Below are positions 1 to 11,600 of a stretch of 64,000 nt of DNA, one piece after another. The DNA is taken from contig CAMTDV010000030.1 of the NCBI GenBank assembly GCA_947069175.1, positions 101,332,411 to 101,396,410 on the forward strand. The letters are read 5' to 3'. Position 1 is the stretch's first letter. The number at the start of each line of letters is the position of its first letter. This stretch comes from Scalesia atractyloides (taxonomy: Eukaryota; Streptophyta; Magnoliopsida; Asterales; Asteraceae). Below the pieces are notes generated by a model. The model saw only the letters and a list, made by a program, of their open reading frames with translations. It did not search any database and was not told the DNA's origin. The position numbers were made by a program, and so were the translations under genes.

Positions 1-481
1 TTTTGAATTGTAACAAATAATCGAATAAGTATTTATTATTTTTGAAAAGATATGCTTAATATATATCTACACTTGCTAAAAGGGGTACCATCACCTTTTC
101 CTAATGTTCCTTTCCTGTTGACCCACTAAGTAGGGGAACCCTACACTTTCCTCTTGTGACCCACTCATACACAAGCTAGACACAGATATGCTCATGTTTC
201 AGCACACACTTGCAGCTGCTCTAGTTGTGCTTAATCTGCTGACATGTCTCCTAAATTGTTTTTCACATGTATGTAAACATGTTACACACACCCTTCACTT
301 ATAACTTCACACTTAAACTCATGGATATCAATTTCCGTGTCTTTTCAAGGAATCCGGTACGCCAATCTCATTTTCATGATCTCATTATCATCCCCATAAA
401 TATGGTTTCTGGATTTCTCACTTTCATACTCAAACCCACAACTCTCCATTTCATCATAAGCCAAATCCAACAAGGCAACAA
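1..481 (+). promoter_or_regulatory. Upstream region of small gene A1 with conserved blocks and TATA-like box
   Basis: This stretch aligns by eye with the regions before the other type A genes (about 3050-3429, 5285-5704, 61320-61752, 62845-63250). Shared blocks are the CACCATCAC...CCTTTCCTG stretch near 88-120, CACTAAGTAGGGGAA near 123-137, ACATGCTCATGTTT-like sequence near 187-200, and the ACACACCCTTCACTTATAAC block near 287-306. ATAAATA at 396-402 lies 80 bp before the start codon and is the likely TATA box. It overlaps an ATG whose reading frame does not lead into the gene. The window begins inside the region, so its 5' limit is unknown. Confidence 0.5.
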
Positions 482-652
482 ATGGTTCCTGTGGTAGGCA
501 AGACAATCGGACCATGGTGGTGCAGCCGGGGCCATGCAAAAGAAGACAATGATAGAGATGATCATGGTTACAACTATGCACCGATATTGGCTAGCTTAGA
601 GGGAGACGGTGATGACGATGATGGAGATTATGATTATGCTCCAGCAGCATGA
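482..652 (+). CDS. Small acidic Tyr-rich protein, type A copy 1 (A1)
   Basis: The reading frame encodes 56 residues of a family I do not recognise. Visible parts are PWWCS at residues 11-15, a first Tyr-x-Tyr-x-Pro motif (Y30, Y32, P34), LASLEG at 36-41, and the tail GDGDDDDGDYDYAPAA at 41-56 ending at the stop. There is no signal peptide or membrane segment from this start. I chose this ATG because it is at the equivalent place in all type A copies, while the ATG inside the TATA-like box 80 bp upstream opens different frames in different copies. The DNA for the tail differs from other copies mainly at third codon positions, which supports coding. The acidic context of Y50 and Y52 would suit tyrosine sulfation if the protein were secreted, but no export signal is visible. 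Function unknown. Confidence 0.62.
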   Translation: MVPVVGKTIGPWWCSRGHAKEDNDRDDHGYNYAPILASLEGDGDDDDGDYDYAPAA

Positions 653-940
653 GATAACACTGACTTTAACTTTGAAAATGTGTTGATTAGCATTGGGTTT
701 TCATGGATCCTAGTTTCTTGTTGTGAGAGGATTAAAATAGTCAAGGATTATAGAGGTTCAATGCTTTAGGGCATGCTTTAAAAATTAACGAATTGATATT
801 TGGAGCTAGTAATCCCTTTTGATTTGATTGTTATTTCTCTCAACCTTCTTATGGGCAATAGAGCATAGCATGATCTCTATATGATGTCTAATTTAACATC
901 CATGGAATTTTTTATATCAATATTATGTGCATTATTTAAG
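653..940. other. 3' flank of A1
   Basis: This non-coding stretch is similar to the DNA after the other type A genes, including TTTTCATGGATCCTAGTTTCT near 698-718 and a block near 870-905 about ATGATGTCTAATTTA. The repeated unit therefore includes 200-250 bp after the stop codon. No other gene is visible. Confidence 0.5.
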
Positions 941-1112
941 ACACATCCTTAATCGTAACTCCACGCTAATGCTCGTGGACGAACGTAAACTTAAAAAAAA
1001 AATAAAAAAAAAGTTAGCTTCTTTGCCCAAAAAAAATAAATAAATTGATGGCTTCCTCATCAGTTTCTTTCATACTCAAACCTAAGCTTTACAAATTCAA
1101 AGCTAAATCACA
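941..1112 (+). promoter_or_regulatory. Degenerate upstream region of C1
   Basis: The ACACATCCTTAATCGTAACT block followed by CCACGCTAATGCTCGTGG (941-978) is a diverged version of the shared upstream block. The A-rich stretch at 990-1045 replaces the usual TATA-like box, so promoter activity is doubtful. Confidence 0.4.
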
Positions 1113-1271
1113 ATGAAACTTTTGGTGTTACCAAGAGATATAGAGGGACATAGGGTGGTCATTCAAGAGCAATGAGGCGGATACAATGACGGTGATGACC
1201 TCTATAGTTACAAGGAGATGGTGACGATGATGATGGTGTTTATGAGTTATGACTATACTCCAACGGCATAA
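1113..1271 (+). pseudogene. Type C small gene copy 1 (C1), frame-shifted
   Basis: From the ATG the frame stops after 20 codons. In a second frame, the WSFKSN coding sequence seen in type B genes is readable at about 1157-1174. A third frame from about 1189 runs to the TAA and ends in SYDYTPTA, a variant of the family's C-terminal YDYAPAA. The parts of one small gene are thus spread over different frames, consistent with one or two small indels. The block 1040-1850 recurs at 60070-60850, where the equivalent copy is also broken, so the damage may predate that duplication. An undetected intron is possible but less likely at this size. Confidence 0.5.
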
Positions 1272-1539
1272 GATCATGACCATGCTCTTGTGGTACCAAA
1301 TTGATCCGATGCCAACAACATAAATGATCTGTTTAGTGAATAAATAACATGTCAAGATGAATTATTTGTTTGGTAAATGAATAGCACTGACTAACTTTGA
1401 GGATGCATTGGTAGCATCTAAATTTGTCAACGATAAGTTCAATTTTGTAGGGTATGTTATGGAATATAAATGAATTTATGTTTGGAGTCATCCCTTTTAA
1501 ACGGGTGTTTAAATATGTGCTTTCTGTTGACCTAGTAGA

Positions 1540-1930
1540 ACTACATCATATCCTTGGTTTAAAAAAGTGTGCCTAGGCGCAACACGCAACAAGGCTCAAG
1601 CCCCTGCGCTTTTGGTAGCATAAGGCACACTTTTTTTTTTCAAAAAGCGCACCTGAGGCATGATTTCTTGGCAAAATATTGACCATGAGGCGCGCACCTC
1701 ATTTGTTTTTGCAGCATAGGTTGTTGTACAACATGTTTTTCAGGTCGTACATGTATGTAGTTTCCATATTACAACATAATAAAGCTTACTTGTCTCTAAA
1801 TATTAGGTAAATAATTCAAGAAACCTATAAAAATGTTATATAATTATTTGCGCCTCAAGTACGAAAAGCGGTGCAATCTTGTGCTTGGCGCTTCGCACCT
1901 CGGTTTTAGACCTTGAGGCTCTTGTGTGCT
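1540..1930. repeat. Dispersed GC-richer repeat (GCCTAGGCGC type), duplicated at 60.54 kb
   Basis: A stretch with short partly inverted motifs such as GTGCCTAGGCGC and GGCGCGCACCTC stands out from the AT-rich surroundings. Nearly the same sequence is at 60540-60850 as part of the duplication that includes C1/C2. It has no coding content and resembles a decayed MITE-like repeat, but no clean termini or target-site duplication are seen. Confidence 0.35.
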
Positions 1931-3049
1931 TCTCACTTTCTAAACGAAGATCATATCCATGATGACCATTATGCAGTGACGCCCAAATGATGATGATCAT
2001 TCATATTGATGATGATCATTCATATATATTATGAGTACAGGTGTTATTTTTTGACACGATGCAAATCCAACAATAATTTTGTAATCTTGGGTTTATGCTA
2101 AACAGGTTCGGGTCGGGTCGAACACACAAACATGATCTTCCACCCTATCGTTGATCCATTATCTACAGTAGGTCTGTAAGTGAGGAACTTGTTTGAAGTT
2201 TCCAGCTTTCACATCAAAAAGTTTTTGTGAGGCTTTGAGTTTCGTTGATCCAAGTCTTCCATCTCAGTCAGTAGAATTTGAGCTGTTCTTTTTTAATCGT
2301 TATAGTCTGATTAATGATATGGATTTGATTTATATGAGTTAACCTAGGTAATTATTCTTTCAATTGGGAATAATTTACTGCAAATATTTGAAAAGCTAGA
2401 ATACATTATTGTTCCATGTCCCTGTTGAAGTGTTAATGATTTCTTAAATTTTGTTGTTACATGTATGTGTGTTATAAAGTATTTATCTCTGTGAATATGA
2501 GCTAATTTTTGGAATCAATATGAATTTGTCAGTTGAAATGCATACTGAATATATGTACTTAAGTGTTTGCGATCATATGTTGCAGTATCTGTGATGAATA
2601 ATCTTAACAAGGAACCATTCATTATTGATGAAGGTAAAACTTTGTGTACACATGTGTTCTAATGCTGGATTATCACTGGGTGGGAAGTAGAGAAAATTGA
2701 CTGATCACATGTCGAGCTATTTTGAATTGTTATAAAACAAAACCAGAGAAGATGTTGCATTATACCTTTTGGTGTGATTTGTTAGATTATGATTATATGA
2801 TGTTGTATAGTTCTTTAGATGTGAATCTATCGTTATAGAGTAAAATATGTAGAAAGTTTGTTAGGCTGACCAGGCTTGGTTCGTAAACAAATGTAAACAT
2901 ATGGATATATGAGTTTGTGCCCTTGATGGCACTTGCTAGTTTCAAACACCGAGCTCGAATCATCAATATACTAGATGTAACTTAATATATATCCCTCAGC
3001 GGGGTGGGGCAGACCAAGACTATCATCATATATAATATTGAAAGTCGAA
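1931..3049. other. AT-rich intergenic region, no gene seen
   Basis: No supported reading frame, RNA or structured repeat was found. There are only short microsatellite-like GATGATGATCATTCATAT repeats near 1985-2030. Confidence 0.5.
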
Positions 3050-3429
3050 TGGCTGTAACAAATAAATTAATTAGCACTTTTTTTCAAAGAGATGCTCATT
3101 ATACATTTATACTTTCTGCAAAAAGGCACTATCACTTTTCTTAGTGTTCCTTTCTTGTTGAGCCACTAAAGTAGGGGAAACCCACACTTTCCACTTGTGG
3201 CACACTCCTACACCAAGAAGACACATGCTCATGTATTCTGAATTGTTTTTCACATGGATGTAACCATGTTACACACACACATCACTTATAACTCCACACT
3301 TAAACTCATGGAAATCAATATAGGTGTCTTCTCCATTGATTCTCTTTTTACCCATAAATATGGCTTCAAGGTTATCCATTTTCAAACTCAAAACAATAAC
3401 TCATTTTATCATTAGCCCATCTATAACAA
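3050..3429 (+). promoter_or_regulatory. Upstream region of A2
   Basis: The same ordered blocks as upstream of A1 are present, including CACACATCACTTATAACTCC-like sequence at about 3275-3295. ATAAATA at 3354-3360 lies 70 bp before the start codon. An ATG overlaps the box but its frame is not that of the gene. Confidence 0.5.
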
Positions 3430-3597
3430 ATGGCACAGGTTGGCAAGACAGTTGGACCATGGTGGTGCAGCAGTGGCAATGAAAATGGAGATAATGACGG
3501 TGCAGATCATGGTTACGACTATCCACCGATGATGGCCAGCTTAGAGGGAGATGGTGACGACGATGATGGAGATTATGATTATGCTCCAGCAGCATGA
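3430..3597 (+). CDS. Small acidic Tyr-rich protein, type A copy 2 (A2)
   Basis: The frame encodes 55 residues and is the clearest type A member: PWWCS at 10-14, an Asn/Asp-rich linker, a first YDYPP motif (Y29-P33), MASLEG, and the tail GDGDDDDGDYDYAPAA at 40-55. It contains one cysteine (C13) and is strongly acidic, with no signal peptide or membrane helix. Compared with A1 the first 10 residues and the linker differ, while PWWCS and the tail are unchanged, which points to constraint on both. Neighbouring copies lie 2-3 kb away on the same strand, each with its own promoter region, so this is a tandem array and not an operon. Function unknown. Confidence 0.65.
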   Translation: MAQVGKTVGPWWCSSGNENGDNDGADHGYDYPPMMASLEGDGDDDDGDYDYAPAA

Positions 3598-5284
3598 TAT
3601 GATTGTTTAGTGACTGAACAACATTGACCCTAACTTTAAGGATTTGTTGGCTAGCTAGCGTCGGGTTTTCATGGATCATAGTTTCTTATTGTGAGAGAGG
3701 ATTTGAATTAGTTAGGGATTATCGATGTTCAATGTACTAGGGTATGTTTTATCATTTTGAAACGTTAATGAATTGATGTTTGGATTCATCCCTTTTGATA
3801 TGTTTGTTATTTCCCTTGAATCTTATTAAGTGCAATAGACCATAGCATGAATTGTATATGATGTCGATTTCAGCGATGCAATCTCACTAAGGTGTGTTTT
3901 CTGGTTGACCTATCTAAGGTATATGATGTCTATTATGCAATGATACACCAATGATGATAATCATATATTAGCCTTAGAAATTAAGTGCTACAATATTGCT
4001 CTCTTGTATCACATGGATTCATGAATACTTTTATGATACATTAATTAACAAGTTATATCCTAGTGCAATTTTGTAAGTAGAAATCAGCTCAAAGCCTTCT
4101 GGAATCTAAGGAGGATATCAATTTGGGACCGGGGGTCTGTTTTTCGCTTGAATCCAAACAAGGGTGGATATCAATTGGGGCCTGGGGCTGTTTTTTCGCT
4201 TCAAAGTGTTAATTTTACCAAAAACTTCCGCAATTTTTATATCTATTGAGTCCCCACATTTAACAGTTCAAGATCCGCACAACAACAACAATACGCACTT
4301 AAGGTCTTAGAGAGAACAATATTCAAATCTCTTTATTGATATATTTACAAATGATTTGATCTGCAGGTTTTTATACCTGAGATTATGGCGATTAAATCTG
4401 TAACCCTCCTGGCGGCAAAGCAGTACATTCAACCGCCAAAAATATACGACCTACTAAACCTAGGATAAGTGTTTAAATACTAATACTAATGAAAGATAAT
4501 GAGATAAGTATAAGTTATTATATGTGCACATGATTAATTAAATATGATGTCCATTATTATCTTCCAACAACAGTAACCAAGGTTCAATATGGTTTCATTG
4601 TGGTGGACTTTTTCATAATTTTTGTAGTGGTTGACCTAAATAGAACAACACCTCTTACTTCATGCTAAACTTGAAAAGAATATATAATACTAAATTGTAA
4701 CCAAAAATACTAAATTGTAACCAAACTTTCATATTATTGTTCCATTTAGGCCACTTATAGCATGAATACAAAGTTACAAGAACAATGGAACTTGTGTGAT
4801 TTTTCTAGCTACAAAAGGTTTGAGCAACTTTAGTGGAACAATGAAATACTTGGTTAGTATTAAGTGACGGAATAACTAAGATTAATATCGCCATTAGTAA
4901 TCTAATATTTGTTAATTCTTTTATATGTATACAGACAAAATGTAACTTTCATCTGGTAATTGATTTCTATAGAAAGATTGAATAAGCATTTACTAAAGAA
5001 TTTCTTTAAATTGGCAAAATGGACTTGTAACCCAAACTATATACAGGAAAAATGTAACTCCTATTTATGAAACACTAGTCGATTAAAAGAAATTCTTTAA
5101 ATTGGCTAAATGGACTTGTAACCCAAAGTTCATCTTCAACTTTCCACTAGCTACTTTGCTTAGTTTTTAAAACACACAATTTCCCATTGAAGAAAGAATA
5201 TACATATATACTTACATGTATATATCGCACATACATGAATTGAATGCAACCACGTACAGATGGAGCTGGGAAGTAATTTGTTTA
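3598..5284. other. 3' flank of A2 and intergenic DNA with a two-unit repeat
   Basis: The first 250 bp match the flank of the other type A copies. At about 4108-4200 there is a direct repeat of two similar units of about 55 bp, each with GATATCAATT(T)GGG and ending in TTTTTCGCTT. A short repeat around AGAAATTCTTTAAATTGGC occurs near 4995 and 5088. No gene is visible. Confidence 0.4.
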
Positions 5285-5704
5285 GTTGTAATAAACTAAT
5301 TAGTATTTCCTTATGAAAAAGAGATGCTCATTCACCTTTTCCAAGTGTTCCTTTCTTGTTGAGCCACTAAGTGGGGAACCCTACACTTTCCCTTCTGACC
5401 CACTCATGCACCAGGTAGACACAGACATGCTCATGTTTCACCACATACATGTAGCTGTTCTGATTGTGCTTAATATGCTGACATGTCTCCTGATTTGTTT
5501 TTCACATGGATGTAACTATGTTTGACACACACTTCACTTGTAACTCCACACTTATACTCAAGCATATAGGTGTCTTCTCAACAAATCCTTTTCTTACGCA
5601 TAAATATACAAATCCTTTTCTTACCCATAAATATGGCTTCAGGGTTTCTCATTTTTGTACTCAAAACTACAACTCTAAATTTCATCATAAGCCGACTCCA
5701 ACAA
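5285..5704 (+). promoter_or_regulatory. Upstream region of A3 with a duplicated TATA-like segment
   Basis: Contains the type A upstream blocks. A segment of about 27 bp containing AATCCTTTTCTTAC and the ATAAATA box is present twice in tandem, giving ATAAATA at about 5600-5606 and at 5627-5633. Other copies have only one. The proximal box lies 78 bp before the start codon. Confidence 0.5.
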
Positions 5705-5872
5705 ATGGCCCAGCTTAGCAAGATAATTGTACCATGGTGGTGCAGCAAGGGCCAAGCAAATGAAGACAATGGTGGTGATGATCATGCTTACGACTATCCA
5801 CCTACATTGGCTAGCATAGAGGGAGATGGTGATGACGATGATGGAGATTATGATTACGCTCCAGCAGCATGA
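5705..5872 (+). CDS. Small acidic Tyr-rich protein, type A copy 3 (A3)
   Basis: The frame from this ATG gives 55 residues: PWWCS at 10-14, a first YDYPP motif (Y29-P33), LASIEG, and GDGDDDDGDYDYAPAA at 40-55. In this copy alone the frame also runs upstream through the ATG that overlaps the TATA-like box (5632), adding MASGFLIFVLKTTTLNFIIS and a few more residues. I prefer the shorter start because that upstream ATG is out of frame in A1, A2 and A4 and would lie at or before the transcription start. If the long form were made, the extension would be a weakly hydrophobic N-terminus. Single-base changes from A2 in the tail are synonymous (TAT to TAC). Confidence 0.62.
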   Translation: MAQLSKIIVPWWCSKGQANEDNGGDDHAYDYPPTLASIEGDGDDDDGDYDYAPAA

Positions 5873-6880
5873 ATTAATTGTTTGGTAAAAGAGTTGCATT
5901 GATTCTAACTCTGAGGATACGTTGACTAGCAATGGGTTTTCATGGATCCTAGTTTCTTACTATAAGAGGATTTAAACTAGTGAAGGATTATAGAGGTTCA
6001 ATGAATAAGGGTATGTTCTAAAATATTAATGTGTATTGATAGTTGGAGTTATCCCTTTTGATTTGTTTGTTATTTTCTTTCAATTTTCTCAAGAGAATAG
6101 AGCAAAGGATGAGTTCTATATGATGTCTAATTTAGCATCCATGCAGTTCCTTAATTTCTTTTCATAATGATATTATGTGCGTTATTTATTCAAATTAACA
6201 GTAGAGACTCCCCACATATATGCCCAAATGTTTCTTTATCTCCAAAACATGCATGTCAATTGATATTTGGATTATCCCAGTATGCAATGATGTGTGGTTT
6301 AGATTACCCAATTATGCAATGAAGTGAGGTATGGATTACCCAATTACGCAATGATGCACATATGGTGATGAACGTATATTACTATATACGCCTTTGAAAG
6401 TGATATATTATCGTTCCAGTGCAGTAAAATATGAAAATTTATGCAGCATGTAGTCATTTCAGAATCACAATCTCCTTTTTGGCTGTGAAAAGTACTCTTA
6501 ATCAATCAAGTCTGTGGATTTGTGAATAAAAATGTGCCAAGAAAACAATTACGTGGCATGACTTGTTATGTGTACAGCACACTTCGCGTGTAGTTGTAGA
6601 CACCTCCCCATTTCCCATGTGTTGATCACACTTCGCGTGTAGTTGCACACGCCTCCCCACGGAATCACACACAATCTTCCATGATCACTACCTTCCATGC
6701 TTTGTGTCATCATCATCATCTCAAAGTAAAGAGTCTTTTACTATGTGTTTGCAAATCAAAGAGATTACAAAGAAAGATATTCGTTATAATTATTTTTGTG
6801 GACGGACATAGGAGATCCCCGAACATAATGAAAAGGACTCGTTGAACTTATTCTTATGTCCCATCCGCTTCATGCTCGAG
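5873..6880. other. 3' flank of A3 and intergenic DNA
   Basis: The first 250 bp are the conserved 3' flank of type A. Near 6588-6620 and 6628-6660 a segment with CACTTCGCGTGTAGTTG followed by CGCCTCCCCA-like sequence is repeated. This could belong to the promoter of the next gene. No coding sequence is seen. Confidence 0.4.
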
Positions 6881-6881
6881 T

Positions 6882-7010
6882 TCTCTATATATGAATTAGT
6901 GTATGTACTTGTCTTTGCCAAACGTAAGTAACTTTGAGAGTGAAGAAGCTTTATAGGCTTATAGTAACTTAGTTACTAGTATTTATCCTTCTATTTCTTT
7001 GTCCATATAT
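6882..7010 (+). promoter_or_regulatory. Possible promoter and first exon of the D gene, separated from it by the copia element
   Basis: TCTCTATATATGAATTAG near 6881-6898 is TATA-like. The ATG at 6903 opens MYLSLPN, directly followed at 6924 by a good splice-donor match (GTAAGT). An AG at 12401-12402, after the copia element, would join this to the D reading frame in phase. This exon model is inference from sequence only. The alternative is that D starts at its own ATG (12394) and the copia lies in its leader. Confidence 0.3.
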
Positions 7011-7015
7011 TAAAC

Positions 7016-7470
7016 TGAAAGTCTAATCATTTCCCATCCTAAACTATAAGGGTTATATAGTAATTATTATAAAGTATGGCGGTTACAAAGTTGAGGGGCT
7101 GATTGTGCCAAATCAGAAGGTTGTAACCGACACCCCAAAGGGTGCGAGACCCCTAGGGCCGCATTCATTGATGACGGCTTCAAGGGGCACCACCAGGAGA
7201 CGCGACTCTTGATCAAAAACACACCTATTCGATTGTACGGACAAGATCAAGAAGGAAGGGACACATCTCTTCAAGTGAAATCACAACCATTCGTTCAAGG
7301 GACATGACTATTCACGAAGAGACACATCTCTACACTCGTGACTCTAGAAATCTATAAATAGGGCTTAGGATTTTCATTTGTAATCATCACATTGTATTAT
7401 CACATTCAGTATTCAATAAAATTACGGTTATCATTTGCGATCTAGAGATCAAAGATCATTCTGGGCAACA
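7016..7470 (+). repeat. 5' LTR of the copia element
   Basis: It starts TGAAAGTC and ends GGGCAACA. The TATAAATA-type sequence near 7351-7359 is the probable promoter of the element. It matches 11929-12379. Confidence 0.92.
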
Positions 7471-7471
7471 A

Positions 7472-7484
7472 TTAGTTTCAGAGC
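7472..7484 (+). other. Copia primer-binding site
   Basis: TTAGTTTCAGAGC follows the 5' LTR. It is a near match to the sequence TGGTATCAGAGC that primes on initiator Met-tRNA in plant copia elements, with two mismatches. Confidence 0.7.
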
Positions 7485-7736
7485 ATCAGGCTCTATGGCA
7501 TCGCAGGGATTTTCGCGATCAGGTTTTATCTTTTCAATTCGCAAGTTTCAATTCGGTTTATTAGTTTCGGTTCGGGGATTTCGAACCAGGGATTAGAAAT
7601 CAAGGGTTTTGATTTCAGGGTTATAGTGCGAAGTTGATTGGTTTGTTATTTACGCGTTTCGGGATACTCGCAGGTCAGGAATAAGTTTGGTTGATTACAA
7701 GTTTGTTGAAAAGTGAAGATTGTTCGGTCAGAGGAT

Positions 7737-8694
7737 ATGTCGGCGGTAACCGGACCAAATCCACAAATAGTAATTCAAAAGGAAGGAAGTTCTCTTTCCC
7801 AGTTTCAATGTCTAATTTTGAAACGACAAATTATACGGTTTAGGCAATTCGCATCAAAACGATTTTGGAAGCGAATGGTTTATGGGAAACGATTGAACCA
7901 GGGGAAAATACATAGACAGATGTTAAAAAAGATAAGTCGGTGATCGCTTATCTGTTTCAAGCAATACCGGAGGATGTTGTATTGCAAGTTGCAAGTTGCA
8001 AAACTGCAAAGGAAATTTGGGAAATTTTGAAAACGAGACACGTTGGTGTTGATCGGGTACAAAAGGCGCGTTGGCATACACTCATATCAGAATTTAAGTT
8101 AATGCAAATGAGGGAAGATGACACTATAGACTCTTTCACCGCAAAGATAAATAGTGTTGTTACCCGGGCAAGTGAATTAGGGACAACGCTGAGTCAACCG
8201 ACTCTGGTACGCAAACTCCTTAATGCCGTGCCAGATAAGTTTATCAGATTGTCGCCTCGATGGAACAGTACTCCGATCTAGAAACAATGACATTAGAAGA
8301 AGCGGTCGGAAGGTTAAAAACGTTCGAAAGACTTAAGCAAAAGAAAGGAAGCCCAGGAGAAAGTCAAGACAAGTTAATGTTTACACATCAAGATAACAAC
8401 ACTGGCAGAGGAAGACAGTTCGGAAACCGCGGGCGTGGCAGTTCAACCCACCGCGTGGAAATTGGCGAGACAACAAAGATAGGCAAAGCACTAGGAATGA
8501 AGTATCTTCATTCAGACCAAGAGGAGGAAACTCTAAGAATTGGAGGAAGTTTGGAAGGAACCAAACAGACACAAGTAAGATCCAGTGCTTCAAGTGTCAG
8601 AAGTTTGGACACTTTAAGAAAGACTGTCCTGAGAAAGATGTTGTACAAGAACACTCGAATCTCGTCGAGGAAGATGAAGCACCCGTATTGCTAA
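7737..8694 (+). pseudogene. Copia gag, frame-shifted
   Basis: The capsid-type Gag sequence is spread over three frames. The N-terminal part from about 7737 shifts near 7800-7940. The middle part (7940-8281) contains the typical KTAKEIWEIL and TIDSFTAKI stretches. The C-terminal part holds an Arg/Gly-rich region. A CCHC zinc knuckle is readable at about 8583-8628 (CFKCQKFGHFKKDC), but in a different frame from the 8260-8694 ORF. Several independent indels therefore break it and no full Gag could be made. Confidence 0.85.
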
Positions 8695-11600
8695 TGGCAT
8701 TACAAAAAGAAAACGTTGTTCAAGAAAGGGTTCTACTAAACGAAGAACTTATAGAACTAGAAAGGTACGCTACAGAAGATGAAAGTCTATGGTACTTAGA
8801 CAATAGGGCAAGCAACCACATAACAGGCGTGCGAAGTCACTTTAGAGAATTAGATGAAAAGGCGACGGGACAAGTACGTTTCGGTGACGGATCGCACGTA
8901 GAAATTAAAGGCATAGGTTCAATATTGCTGGAATGTCTGAACCAAGAACAGAAGATTGTTTCTCAAGTATACTACATTCCAAGTCTGAAAAGCAACATAT
9001 TGAGCCTCGGACAACTCACAGAAATCGGTTGCAAAGTAGTTATGGACGGAGACTTACTAACAGTCCACGACAGAAATAGAAAGTTACTAATGCGAGTCAG
9101 GAGGATGAGGAACAGGTTGTATAAAGTAAAATTGAAGATTGGAAGACCAAGCTGCCTACTCTCAAACACGGAAGATTTAGCATGGTTATGGCACACGAGG
9201 TTAGGCCATTTACACTTTGACGCTATTAAATAATGACTCGGAAGAACTTGGTACATGGAGTTCCCCAAATAAGTCATGCCAGTCAAGTATGTGACGCATG
9301 CTTATTAGGAAAACACACTAGAACACCATTTCCAAATCAGGCAAGTTTTAGATCTCTAAGACCTCTAGATCTAGTCTATGGAGATTTGTGTGGTCCTATA
9401 TCCCCACCAACACATGCTGGGAAGAAGTACATATTTCTACTTGTAGACGATTGCACTCGCTACATGTGGGCATATCTACTAACTTCCAAGGATCAAGCAT
9501 TCGAAACTTTCAAGCAGTTTAAAGAAAAGGTGGAGACAGAAACTCAAACCAAGTTAAAGATGCTAAGGACGGACAGGGGAGGTGAATTCACGTCGGCAGA
9601 ATTCAATAAGTATTGCAAAGACAATGGCATAGCAAGACAGCTTACAGCGTCGTATTCCCCACAGCAAAATGGAGAAGTAGAAAGACGGAACAGGACGATG
9701 GTGTAAACTACTCGGAGTATGTTAAAGGCAATGAACATGCCACATAATTTTTGGGGTGAAGCAATAAGACATACGTTATACGTATTAAACCGGATTCCAA
9801 CGAAGGATTTGGTGAACAAGACCCCGTATGAAGCATTGAAAGGAAGAAAGCCGAATCTGGAACACTTAAAGGTTTTTGGCTGCACAACACACGCTAAGGT
9901 ATTACCACTTCAACAAAAGAAGTTAGATGACAGAAATGCACCCATGGTATATCTCGGAATAGAAGAAGGATCAAAGGCATACAGATTGTATGATCCGGCA
10001 AAGCACAAGATATGTGTCAGTAAAGAGGTAAAGTTCATGGAAGGTCAACCATGGAACTGGGATAGTTATATGGAAACGGTAGATTCAGGGAATCCCGAAT
10101 GGACAAACTTTGTCATTCAAGAAGGTGACAACCCACCAGAGTTAGAAGAAAATGAACAAGGAAGTCCAAATAATAGCGGGCCACATCATGAAGATTCAGG
10201 AGTAGATCAGACAGAGGAACGAGACTCCTATGTAACCCCGCCAGCACATTCGTACAATCAGAATTCATCAGGAAGTTCAAGAAGATTATCATGTAGAGGT
10301 CCATCTACATCTGAAAGTACACCGGAGAGTATAAGCGATACTCCAGTAAAACTAAGAAGTCTCGAAGAATTATACGAAGAGACGAAGGAAATTCAAGTAG
10401 ATCCACAAGAATTACTACTTGGTGAAGAAGAACCAAGGAATTACAAGGAAGCATCTAGTAACAGAAAATGGATTTAAGCGATGAAGGCCGAGTTAGACTC
10501 GATAAACAAGAATAACACTTGGAGATTGACAGAGTTGCCAAGAGATCACAAGGCAATAGGATTAAAGTAGGTATTCAAGACAAAGAAAGATGCAAACGGA
10601 AACGTGGTTAGACACAAAGCAAGGCTGGTAGCAAAAGGATACGTTCAGCAACAAGGAATAGACTTTGATGAAGTCTTTGCACCAGTAGCACGCATAGAGA
10701 CAGTTCGACTAATGTTGGCTCTAGCAACATATCAAGGTGGGGAGGTACATCACTTAGACGTGAAGTCTGCATTCTTACACGGAGATCTCAAGGAGGAGGT
10801 CTATGTCTCACAACCGGAAGGATTTGTAAAGCCAAGAGATGAAGGAAAGGTTTACAAACTATCAAAAGCACTGTATGGATTGAGACAAGCACCACGTGCT
10901 TGGAATACGAAGTTAGATCAAACCCTAAAGTCACTTAACTTCAAGAAGTGCACTTTAGAGAATGAAATCTATACAAGGACAAGTAAGACTTCTACACTAA
11001 TAGTCGGAGTCTATGTTGATGATTTGATAGTCACTGGAACATCTAGGAAGGAGATAGATGTTTTCAAGTCTCAGATGGAGAACAAGTTTGAAATGAGCGA
11101 TCTAGGTTTGCTAGCATATTATCTGGGAATAGAAGTTATTGAAGCAGGGGGTGAGATAGCCATCAAGCAGACATGCTGTATCAACAAAATACTCAAAGAC
11201 GCTGATGTGTTAACCTGCAACGATACGAAGATTCCTATGAACCCAGGAACACAATTAACAAAGACTGAAGAAGGAGATCTACTAGACGCAACGCATTACA
11301 GAAGCCTGATAGGTTCTCTCAGGTACTTACTGCATACAAGGCCAGATCTATGTTACCCAGTTAGTCTGCTTAGTCGATTCATGCAAGAACCAAAGGAGCA
11401 TCACTTAAAAGCAGTGAAGCAAGTACTACGTTATATCAAAGGAATGAAAGAGCATGGAATTATCTACAAGAAGCGAGGATGTAAAATTACAGGTTATAGT
11501 GATAGCAGTAATGGAGTTAACACAGACCAAGGAAAAGGAACAACTGGTCTGGTGTTCTACTTTGGAGATTCACCTATAACCTGGTGCATACAGAAGCAGC

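Noticed and set aside
404..499. Upstream ATG overlapping the TATA-like box as start of the small proteins
   Set aside because: It is in frame with the gene only in A3. In A1, A2, A4, B1 and B2 it opens other frames, and it would lie before the expected transcription start.
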